From: Treponema sp.
GTDB lineage: Bacteria > Spirochaetota > Spirochaetia > Treponematales > Breznakiellaceae
Reading direction: 5' to 3'
NCBI GenBank assembly: GCA_009785215.1
Contig: WQWU01000022.1
Location: 1-39,509 of the forward strand
Length of the DNA stretch: 39,509 nucleotides
Part shown: piece by piece, positions 25,029 through 32,245 of the stretch
Layout of the letters: the number at the start of each line of letters is the position of its first letter
How positions within the stretch are numbered: the stretch's first letter is position 1
The notes under the pieces: model-generated
Told to the model about the DNA's origin: nothing
Seen by the model: the letters and a program-made list of their open reading frames with translations, nothing else
Databases searched by the model: none
Program-made: the position numbers and the translations under genes

Positions 25029-25076
25029 ATGCGTTACTGCGTAATGCGTTACTGCGTAATGCGTTACTGCGTAACG
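25029..25076. repeat. Three tandem 15-bp repeats between convergent genes
   Basis: ATGCGTTACTGCGTA occurs three times in perfect tandem (25029-25073). The last unit, with the following bases, forms GCGTTAC-TGC-GTAACGC (25060-25076). On the minus strand the array supplies the last codons and stop of the 5'-nucleotidase gene. Confidence 0.92.
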
Positions 25077-26614
25077 CCGCCTATAACTTTTAACCTTCCG
25101 TCAAGAATTGGAGTAATAATGCCTTCCTGCGCTTTAATATATTCTGTTACAACATATGAAAGCAGAAGAGATATATTAAACGGTTCTGTTGCCTTGTTCA
25201 TAACTTCATAACCGTCTCCGCCGCCAAGAATATAATCATTTGTAACAAAACGGTATATTCTGTTTCTGTCTACGGGTTCTCCGCCGATTGTCAGTTCGCT
25301 AATAACACCATTCCCCTGTGTTTTATCTATCGTAAAATGCACATCATAGGACACTTGCGGAAAACCGCCGCTGCCCTGCGGAATTGTTGCAATAAAATCA
25401 AATAATTCGATAATATGAGCCCCTGTCATATTAACTGCATATAAAAAGTTATCAAACGGTAATATTGTTAAAATTCGTTCCATTGTAATAGGGCCTGCGG
25501 GAAGTTCTGTGCGGATATTACCGCCGTTATGAAAAGCAAAATCTATCTGCTGGTTCATTCTCCTGCGAAGATACCAAACATTTGCATCTGTTATCATGTT
25601 GCCGAGAGCAGTCTCCTGAAAACGCGTTAAACGATTCCCAAAAATAAAAGTATCGGTTGCCTCTCCTATTACTTCTTTTAAAGTGACATTAGCTCTTTCT
25701 ATATACGGTTTTAACATGTCGTTTATATCCGGGTCTGGGCCAATGCGGATCGGAACCCAGTCAAAACCGGCAAGTCTTCCGTTCCGCACAGTAACTCTGC
25801 CGTAGCCGATATATTTTCCCCATTCATTGGCAGAAACAACCCATGTATCCCCTGCTCTTCTTGGAATATCAAAAAATGAATGAGAATGCCCGTCTATGAT
25901 AATATCTATCCCTATTCCTTCGGCAGATTTAGCAAGTTCAATCGATGTTAAATGATCTTCAGATTCTTTAATATCACCCATATGGGTTAAACCGATAACT
26001 ATATCAACTTTTTCTATATTACGCAGAATATTCACAACTTCACGCGCTGCTTCCAATTCATTTACAAATGTAAGAGAATCGCCCGGGCTTGATATAACCT
26101 GTGTCCGTAAAGTTGTTAAAGCAAATATACCAACAGAAAAATTTTCGTAATGTTTAACAATATATCTGTTGCCGCCGAGAAAAGATCCGTCCTGCATTTT
26201 TATATTGGATGAAACAAATGAAAAGTCTGCAAGCGCCATTTGAGCATTCAGCCTTTCCATTCCGGCGTTAAATTCATGATTACCAAATGTAACAGCATCA
26301 TAACCAAGAATATTAAAGGCGCGGATTGCAGGTTCGGCATCGAACATATTGGAAAGTGCACTGCCTGTGTTAAAATCTCCGGCATCTACCAAAAGAACAT
26401 TTGGATTCACTGCCCTTACTGCATTTATAAAAGCAGCAGCTTCGGCAATGCCGCCGCGTCCATTACTTGGCAGTAATGCGCCATGAAAGTCATTGGTATG
26501 AAGCAGAATAAATTCTCCGTTTCTGCCTACAGAAGAACCTTCCTGAATACCCTCTGCGTACAAACCTGCCGTTAAAAAAAGGACGGCTAAAAATAAAATT
26601 ATACTCTTTTTCAT
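25064..26614 (-). CDS. Secreted 5'-nucleotidase / UDP-sugar hydrolase family
   Basis: It is a periplasmic or exported metallophosphoesterase that releases phosphate from nucleotides, supplying nucleosides for uptake. The 516 residues start with a signal peptide (LFLTAGLYAEG). Metal-binding motifs are all present: LLHTNDFHG, DAGDFNTGS, FGNHEFNAG, GLTHMG, DGHSHS. The C-terminal substrate-binding domain has NGGNIRTELPAG and LPFDNFLYAV, with VTNDYILGGGDGYEVM. It follows the CNNM/CBS gene by 3 nt, and GGGGAG in the end of that gene can act as ribosome site. Its last four codons and stop fall within the tandem repeat array. Confidence 0.92.
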   Translation of the reverse strand: MKKSIILFLAVLFLTAGLYAEGIQEGSSVGRNGEFILLHTNDFHGALLPSNGRGGIAEAAAFINAVRAVNPNVLLVDAGDFNTGSALSNMFDAEPAIRAFNILGYDAVTFGNHEFNAGMERLNAQMALADFSFVSSNIKMQDGSFLGGNRYIVKHYENFSVGIFALTTLRTQVISSPGDSLTFVNELEAAREVVNILRNIEKVDIVIGLTHMGDIKESEDHLTSIELAKSAEGIGIDIIIDGHSHSFFDIPRRAGDTWVVSANEWGKYIGYGRVTVRNGRLAGFDWVPIRIGPDPDINDMLKPYIERANVTLKEVIGEATDTFIFGNRLTRFQETALGNMITDANVWYLRRRMNQQIDFAFHNGGNIRTELPAGPITMERILTILPFDNFLYAVNMTGAHIIELFDFIATIPQGSGGFPQVSYDVHFTIDKTQGNGVISELTIGGEPVDRNRIYRFVTNDYILGGGDGYEVMNKATEPFNISLLLSYVVTEYIKAQEGIITPILDGRLKVIGGVTQ

Positions 26615-26617
26615 AAA

Positions 26618-27940
26618 TCAACTGCTCCCCATATTATTTTTTTCGTTTGGAGTAACTGTTATGTTAACTTCCATCACTCTTTGTTTTATAACCTTTAAAA
26701 CCTTAAATGTCAAATATTGCCATGTTAAAATTTCATTAACTTTCGGCAGTCTTCCCAGATTTTCCATTATCCAGTTTGCTACAGTTGTATCCGGTATTTC
26801 CTCTTCAAAACCATGTTCATTAATTGCTTCCAGCATATCTTTAAAATTAACGCTGCCAAAAACAGTAAAACTGCCGTCATATTCCTTTCTTGCGGCTTCT
26901 ATCACTTCATCGTGTTCATCCCAGATTTCGCCAACCAGCTCCTCAATAATATCCTCGATAGTTACAATTCCCAAAGTGCCGCCGTGTTCATCTACAATAA
27001 CCGCAAAGTGCGCCTGCTTTTTTTGCAGCGTTTTAAAAAGATGTGCTATTTTGATTGTTTTTGTTACAAAAACTGCCGGTTTAATAATATCCATAGGCGT
27101 TTTTAAACCTTTCATAACCTCGCGGTAAAAATCCTTAAATAAAATTAAACCAGTAATATTATCGATTGAATCCTGATAAACCGGAAGCCGCGAAAAACCT
27201 GTTTCCATAAATTTTTTATCTATTTCTTCTATAGCTGCACCGGCAGGTACAGCTGTTACATCAATGCGGGGAGTAAAAATATCAGAAGCCTTTAGATCGT
27301 CAAACCCAATTACCTGGCGTATCATCTTTTCTTCCTGAATATTAATGACACCTTCCTGCCTGCTTTCTTCTACAAATGTTAATAATTCATCTTCTGTTGT
27401 AGAGCGGTCTGCCTTAACAGTAAAGATTTTCATGAGTAATTTTTTCCATCCGCTCATCAATATATTAATAGGCGTAAGTAAAAATACAAAAAATTGTAAA
27501 AGCGGAGCGTTTCTAAGAGCAATTAATTCCGGCGTTTCTTTTGCCAGAGCTTTTGGAGAAATATCGCCGAAAATGAGCAGTAAAATCGTCATAACCAAAG
27601 TGGCAATACTTACGCCTTTTGCTCCGAATAAACCGATAAAAAGCGCAGTTGCAAGCGCAGATGCGGTAATATTTACAATATTGTTGCCTATTAATACCGT
27701 AGAAAGAATCTTATCGTAAACTTCCAGCATTTTTAAAGCAAGCCGCGCCCGTTTGCTTTTTACAGAAAGGTTTTTTAATTTTATTCTGTTAAGGGAAGAA
27801 AAGGCCATTTCGCATGCAGAAAAAAAAGCAGAAAAACAAAGTAAAACAATAAGGGCGGCTATAATAAAAAAATAATGTGAATCAGCTGCATATTCCGATG
27901 CCGCTTGCAGTGATTCTGTTTGTAGAAATGAGTCATCCAT
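26618..27940 (-). CDS. CNNM/CBS-domain membrane protein (CorC/HlyC family)
   Basis: This inner-membrane protein belongs to the family linked to magnesium/cobalt efflux and older 'hemolysin' names. Of the 440 residues, the CNNM (DUF21) domain with several membrane helices covers about 22-205 (FFSACEMAFSSLNRIKL, LIGNNIVNITASALAT). A CBS pair lies at about 215-345 (DIFTPRIDVTAVP, SRLPVYQDSIDNITGLILFK, HGGTLGIVTIEDIIEELVGEI), and a transporter-associated CorC/HlyC domain at about 350-430. The only suitable start is the ATG at 27940, 8 nt after tRNA-Cys. Any earlier start would run through the tRNA. There is no Shine-Dalgarno. It is probably co-transcribed with the tRNA and the 5'-nucleotidase gene. 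Confidence 0.9.
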   Translation of the reverse strand: MDDSFLQTESLQAASEYAADSHYFFIIAALIVLLCFSAFFSACEMAFSSLNRIKLKNLSVKSKRARLALKMLEVYDKILSTVLIGNNIVNITASALATALFIGLFGAKGVSIATLVMTILLLIFGDISPKALAKETPELIALRNAPLLQFFVFLLTPINILMSGWKKLLMKIFTVKADRSTTEDELLTFVEESRQEGVINIQEEKMIRQVIGFDDLKASDIFTPRIDVTAVPAGAAIEEIDKKFMETGFSRLPVYQDSIDNITGLILFKDFYREVMKGLKTPMDIIKPAVFVTKTIKIAHLFKTLQKKQAHFAVIVDEHGGTLGIVTIEDIIEELVGEIWDEHDEVIEAARKEYDGSFTVFGSVNFKDMLEAINEHGFEEEIPDTTVANWIMENLGRLPKVNEILTWQYLTFKVLKVIKQRVMEVNITVTPNEKNNMGSS

Positions 27941-27948
27941 AATTTGAA

Positions 27949-28020
27949 AGGCGCCGATCAGATTTGAACTGATGCATAACGGTTTTGCAGACCGCTCCCT
28001 TACCACTTGGGTACGGCGCC
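27949..28020 (-). tRNA. tRNA-Cys(GCA)
   Basis: On the minus strand a 7-bp acceptor stem starts GGCGCC. The anticodon loop is CTGCAAA with anticodon GCA, the T loop is TTCAAAT, and the discriminator is U, as expected for tRNA-Cys. CCA is not encoded. The D-arm carries AAGTGGTAAGG. The next gene starts 8 nt after the 3' end, and a long hairpin ends 1 nt before the 5' end. Confidence 0.95.
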
Positions 28021-28021
28021 T

Positions 28022-28060
28022 GGAATAGATAAAAAACCTTTCAGGTTTTTTATCTATTCC
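28022..28060. repeat. Perfect 18-bp inverted repeat beside tRNA-Cys
   Basis: GGAATAGATAAAAAACCT and its exact complement flank a 3-nt loop. Its base is 1 nt from the tRNA 5' end. On either strand it has an internal T-run within the stem but none after it, so it is not a standard terminator. Confidence 0.92.
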
Positions 28061-28061
28061 T

Positions 28062-28090
28062 TGGAGAAAGCTGCAAAGCAGCTTTCTCCA
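28062..28090. repeat. Perfect 13-bp inverted repeat, second hairpin upstream of tRNA-Cys
   Basis: TGGAGAAAGCTGC and its exact complement flank AAA. It is separated by one base from the 18-bp hairpin. Both lie in the predicted 5' leader of tRNA-Cys. Confidence 0.92.
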
Positions 28091-28111
28091 CGCATTATTA
28101 CAATATAAATA

Positions 28112-28140
28112 AAGCTAAATCATGAAAGTAAAAAAGTCAA
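28112..28140 (-). promoter_or_regulatory. Candidate promoter for tRNA-Cys
   Basis: On the minus strand TTGACT (28135-28140), 17 nt, TAGCTT (28112-28117). It lies directly after the PBP1A terminator hairpin. The -10 is weak. Confidence 0.35.
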
Positions 28141-28165
28141 GGTACCGGAGATTACCGCCGGTACC
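28130..28165 (-). terminator. Likely terminator of the PBP1A gene
   Basis: On the minus strand GGTACCGG and CCGGTACC pair perfectly around a 9-nt loop, then TTGAC and six T residues follow. A further GGTACC (28171-28176) could form an alternative pairing. Confidence 0.6.
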
Positions 28166-28187
28166 GTACAGGTACCGTATCGGTCTA

Positions 28188-30803
28188 TCAATCCAGCAGA
28201 TCCCAGGGCGGCAGATAATCATCGTCATCCTGTCTGGGAATAATGGCTGGTAAATCATCAACCGTATTATTATTATTATTGCGTCCTGCGGGTGTATTCC
28301 GGTTAGAAGCAGGGGGAGTATTAAAATCGGGCAAATCAATCTGCAATGTAGGCATTAAATTATCCAGGAAAGTAGTGTCTATATTATCAAAATGACTTGG
28401 TGTTGCCGGAATCCTTGCTCCGCCGGCAGCGGCAGCTGGTGAACCCCTGCCATGAAGTTCGCAGTATCTTGCCGGCACCGAACCTGCAAGGAAAGGAAGG
28501 AAAATCGTACCCTGATCACAATCATCAGTTACCAATTGACCAGATCTTCTGCAAACAGCCGCATCTACAATACCAGAAGGCCTTTGGAAACTCTTAAGCG
28601 GAAGCCCTCTATGAATAGCGCTCATATAATCGCCCCAGACAGGTCCAGCCAATGCCGCGCCTGTTTGAGAAATACCCAAGGAGTTTCCTGGTTTATCAAA
28701 ACCATACCATATAGCAGTTGTATAATAGGGAGTGTAACCCACTGTCCAGGCATCTGCCCAGTTCTGTGTTGTTCCGGTTTTTCCGGCAACCGGCATTCTA
28801 AAGGTTCTGCCGCTTTCATCCCTATATGTAAATTTGGCTCCTGCTCCGGTGCCAAATGCGAGTGTACCTGCAGTAACGCCGAACTCCAGTATTCTGGTCA
28901 TTAGAAAAGCATTTTGCGGAGTTATAAGCTGTCCATTATCCCGCATTCGCGCCTGTCTTTGGCGTATATCTCTTTCAATATCAAACAAAACCCTGCCATT
29001 GCGATCTTCGATTGAACGAATCGCCATTGGCGTAACTACCCTTCCCTGATTCGCAAAAATGGAGAAAGCCCTTGCCATACGCAATGGCGAAGTGGAGTTA
29101 ACTCCTAAACCTAGCGGATAAACACGCGGAAACTGACGCCGGATTTGCGCATCATCGGTTATATCCAGAAGCAAGGCAGATCTATTGATTGCGGCATCAA
29201 AACCTATCGTTTCCAGCACTTTAAGCGATGGAATATTTAACGATAACGACATGATCATGTAAAGTAAAACAGGCCCTCTCCATGCTCCGCCGTAATTGTT
29301 CGGAACATATAAAGTACCGTCTTCGTTATGAAACGCCATAGGTTCGTCATAAATCATCGATGCCGCAGTAAAACGCCCGCCATCCAGACCAGCAGAATAA
29401 TACAACGGCTTAAATGCAGAACCCGGCTGAACACTTGCCTGAGTAGCGCGGATAAGCTGATTCGATTCATCAAACTTGGATCCGCCTACTATTGCCGTAA
29501 TATAACCAGTTTCGTTTTCTATAGTGATAAGCGCGCCTTCTACAACATTTTGCTCTGTCGATTCCCTTAACTGCGCAAAACCAGGACCTGTAATATCTCT
29601 TAATTCATTTATACCAAAAGCCAGGCCAAGCATATCAACAATAGGGTTATGTAAACTTACATAACGGGAAACTGCCCTTGCCTGATTTTGTCCGGCAGTA
29701 CCTTCGCGGACATCGGTTAAATCAAAAGCTAAAGTTAATAAATTGATAATTGGAGTATACATCCGGACTGCATGAACATTGCTTCGTCTGCTCAGCGCGG
29801 TATATTCCCTGTTACCCCTTTCCAGGCCTTCTGCCATAAATCTATCGGCAGCCTGCTGATGTTCCAAATTAAGGGTTGTATGTACAATATAACCATCGCG
29901 GAAATAATCCCTGCTTCCGTACATTAATGTTTCCAGTTCCCTGCGTACATACTCGCTGAACCACGGCGCTTTGTCCTCGCGGGTTAAATATGCAGAAAGC
30001 GGCGGCTGAGTCCAGTCAAAATTATCCCAATATTCATCATACGAAGCCTCTGCTTCTTCCTTGCTTACATAGCCGAACTGCACCATACGATCCAATACAA
30101 ATTTCTGCCTGTTCATAGCAAGACTGGGATTCCTGATAGGATCGAACCGGTTAGGCCCAGAAAGCAAAACTGCCAAAACTGCAGATTCGGCAATGGTAAC
30201 ATCCCTCGAACTTTTTCTAAAGAAATACCTGCTCGCTGTCTCCACCCCAAAAGTATCAGGACCCATCGGCATATAGTTAAGATAAATTTCTAAAATTTCA
30301 TTTTTTGTGTAACGGCGTTCCATTTGGAATGCCCACCATAATTCTTTTACTTTTCGTTTTATTGTTCTTTCTGACCGGTCGGTATGCAGCCAGCCTGCAA
30401 CCTGCTGAGAAATTGTAGAGCCTCCGCCCATGCCCCTGCCGATAATCTGACCCCATACAGCGCGGCCGATGGCACGGATACTAAAACCGCGGTGGTTATA
30501 AAAGTCCGGATCTTCGCGGGCAAGAACCGCATGTATAAGATGCCTTGGCAGCTCGCCTAATGCAACAAGCTCGCGTTTTTCGTTGGAGGCAAACTCGGTT
30601 ATAAGATTTCCATTAATGTCCAAAAGCCTAGTAGGCAGCGCAGGCGCCAATTCAGAAAAATTTTCATTATTTTTGATATTTGCAGTCATCGCCAGAGACA
30701 ATCCAAGACCGATACCCAGCAATATCACAACAAAAATGGTAAATGCGGCAATTAACCTGACAACAAGGGCGGAAATAAAACCATTCCCACTAAAATAACC
30801 CAT
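28188..30803 (-). CDS. Penicillin-binding protein 1A, bifunctional transglycosylase/transpeptidase
   Basis: It polymerises and cross-links peptidoglycan at the outer face of the inner membrane. Of the 871 residues, one N-terminal membrane helix (about 15-40) anchors it. The glycosyltransferase domain follows with catalytic Glu in REDPDFYNHRGFS and GGGSTISQQ. The transpeptidase has SxxK as PGSAFKPLYY, SxN as MSLSLNIPS and KTG as AGKTGTTQNWADAW. A long insertion lies between the two domains. The C-terminal tail is Pro/Asn-rich. All catalytic residues are intact. The start ATG lacks a Shine-Dalgarno and lies 10 nt after an extended -10 TGATATAAT. It follows the MATE gene by 26 nt but seems to have its own promoter. 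Confidence 0.95.
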   Translation of the reverse strand: MGYFSGNGFISALVVRLIAAFTIFVVILLGIGLGLSLAMTANIKNNENFSELAPALPTRLLDINGNLITEFASNEKRELVALGELPRHLIHAVLAREDPDFYNHRGFSIRAIGRAVWGQIIGRGMGGGSTISQQVAGWLHTDRSERTIKRKVKELWWAFQMERRYTKNEILEIYLNYMPMGPDTFGVETASRYFFRKSSRDVTIAESAVLAVLLSGPNRFDPIRNPSLAMNRQKFVLDRMVQFGYVSKEEAEASYDEYWDNFDWTQPPLSAYLTREDKAPWFSEYVRRELETLMYGSRDYFRDGYIVHTTLNLEHQQAADRFMAEGLERGNREYTALSRRSNVHAVRMYTPIINLLTLAFDLTDVREGTAGQNQARAVSRYVSLHNPIVDMLGLAFGINELRDITGPGFAQLRESTEQNVVEGALITIENETGYITAIVGGSKFDESNQLIRATQASVQPGSAFKPLYYSAGLDGGRFTAASMIYDEPMAFHNEDGTLYVPNNYGGAWRGPVLLYMIMSLSLNIPSLKVLETIGFDAAINRSALLLDITDDAQIRRQFPRVYPLGLGVNSTSPLRMARAFSIFANQGRVVTPMAIRSIEDRNGRVLFDIERDIRQRQARMRDNGQLITPQNAFLMTRILEFGVTAGTLAFGTGAGAKFTYRDESGRTFRMPVAGKTGTTQNWADAWTVGYTPYYTTAIWYGFDKPGNSLGISQTGAALAGPVWGDYMSAIHRGLPLKSFQRPSGIVDAAVCRRSGQLVTDDCDQGTIFLPFLAGSVPARYCELHGRGSPAAAAGGARIPATPSHFDNIDTTFLDNLMPTLQIDLPDFNTPPASNRNTPAGRNNNNNTVDDLPAIIPRQDDDDYLPPWDLLD

Positions 30804-30813
30804 ATATAAGAAT

Positions 30814-30822
30814 ATTATATCA
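30814..30822 (-). promoter_or_regulatory. Extended -10 promoter of the PBP1A gene
   Basis: On the minus strand TGATATAAT is a perfect extended -10, ending 10 nt before the ATG. No -35 at normal spacing is visible, which extended -10 promoters tolerate. Confidence 0.5.
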
Positions 30823-30829
30823 CATTAAT

Positions 30830-32245
30830 TCAGTCAAGTGCCCGTTTAGTGTCATTCTGCTTTAAAAGCTGCTTTAATTTCCTTAATTCAAAGAAAATAA
30901 AGACTCCTGTAATGATAAAAGACAGAGCATCAGAAAACGGAGCTGCTGCAATTACTCCCCAAAGGCCGAAAAACCTGCCAAAAAGAAATATACAGGGAAA
31001 CAGGATGATACATTGGCGCAGCATGGAAAGAAATACCGATATTTTCGGGCGTCCTGTAACTACAAAGAAATTTGTTGATACAATCTGAAAACCGGCAAGC
31101 GGAAGTATCATCATAATTATCCTCATGGCACGAGGCGTAAACTGCATAAGCGCAGGGCTTGCATCCGGCGCAAATAATTTTACCAATTGCACCGGAAATA
31201 ACTGAACTATAAAAAACCCGGCAATACATATTAATGTTGCAGCAGTAATTGCGCCGGTATATGCGCGTAACACACGGTGATAATTTTTTGCCCCGTAATT
31301 ATAACCCAGTATCGGCTGCGCTCCCTGATTAATTCCAAATACGGGCATTAAAATTAACATTGATATCGCTCCGACAATGCTTAACCCCGAAAGAGCAATA
31401 TCACCGCCGTTTGAAACTCCCAAAGCGGCTTCTCCGTACCATCCTGCGCTTTTGATATTCAGGAATTGCGTTATGGAAAATAAAAACTGAAGCAAAGCCT
31501 GCGCCGATCCAAATGCCATTATCTGCCTAACAATGGAAATATCCGGTTTTAGATGCCGAATATCAAGTTTTACTACAGCTTTTTTGCTTAAAATAAATTT
31601 TAAAATATAAATTGTTGAACAAAACTGAGCAATGATTGTAGCCCATGCAGCTCCTTGTACTCCCCATTTAAACCACAAAATAAAAATAGCGTCAAAAATG
31701 ATATTTAAAACCGCTCCCATTATCATTGCTTTCATGGTTACTGCAGGAAAACCCTGCGCTCTTGTACAATGAGACAAGCCGAAACTAATTAAAAAAAAGA
31801 CAGTACCGTATAATGTTATGCGGAAATATTCTTTTGCATAATAAAGTGATTCGCTATTTTCATTGGGCCCAACAAGCTCCATTAACTGATCCAGAAAAAC
31901 CAGTCCAAAAATTGTCATTAAAATACCGGCGCCTGTCAGCAGTAAAAAACAATGCGTTAGCGCATTTTCAGCTTCCGGTTTACGCCCCTGGCCAAGGCGC
32001 ATGGAAATCATATTTGCTGTTCCAATTCCAAAAAGCATTGCAAACGCCATGCCGATTGTAAGAAACGGCAGAACAAGAGAAAGCCCGCCAAGCGCAAGTT
32101 CATTTACAGCATGTCCTACAAAGATACGATCAACAAAATTGTAAAGTGCATTAACAACCATTCCGGTTATTGCCGGTATGGAGAATTTAACAAGCAATTT
32201 ACTGACTTTTTCTGTTCCAAGGCGGTTAGCCGCATCATTTTTCAT
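30830..32245 (-). CDS. MATE-family multidrug/sodium antiporter
   Basis: This 471-residue inner-membrane exporter has about twelve helices in two homologous halves. The N-terminal half opens with LLVKFSIPAITGMVVNALYNFVDRIFVGH, typical of MATE proteins, and the family pattern of a Gln-rich, Pro-marked loop recurs in the second half (GINQGAQPILGYNYGAKN). Substrates cannot be predicted. I chose the ATG at 32245 because it overlaps the stop of the upstream MFS gene as ATGA, which implies translational coupling. A TTG 18 nt upstream is less likely. Confidence 0.92.
   Translation of the reverse strand: MKNDAANRLGTEKVSKLLVKFSIPAITGMVVNALYNFVDRIFVGHAVNELALGGLSLVLPFLTIGMAFAMLFGIGTANMISMRLGQGRKPEAENALTHCFLLLTGAGILMTIFGLVFLDQLMELVGPNENSESLYYAKEYFRITLYGTVFFLISFGLSHCTRAQGFPAVTMKAMIMGAVLNIIFDAIFILWFKWGVQGAAWATIIAQFCSTIYILKFILSKKAVVKLDIRHLKPDISIVRQIMAFGSAQALLQFLFSITQFLNIKSAGWYGEAALGVSNGGDIALSGLSIVGAISMLILMPVFGINQGAQPILGYNYGAKNYHRVLRAYTGAITAATLICIAGFFIVQLFPVQLVKLFAPDASPALMQFTPRAMRIIMMILPLAGFQIVSTNFFVVTGRPKISVFLSMLRQCIILFPCIFLFGRFFGLWGVIAAAPFSDALSFIITGVFIFFELRKLKQLLKQNDTKRALD

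Noticed and set aside
25029-25076. Tandem 15-bp repeats as a CRISPR array
   Set aside because: The units are contiguous without unique spacers, and there are no cas genes.
27941-28006. Upstream extension of the CNNM/CBS reading frame
   Set aside because: It runs through the tRNA-Cys gene and has no start codon with a ribosome site; the ATG at 27940 gives the normal family N-terminus.
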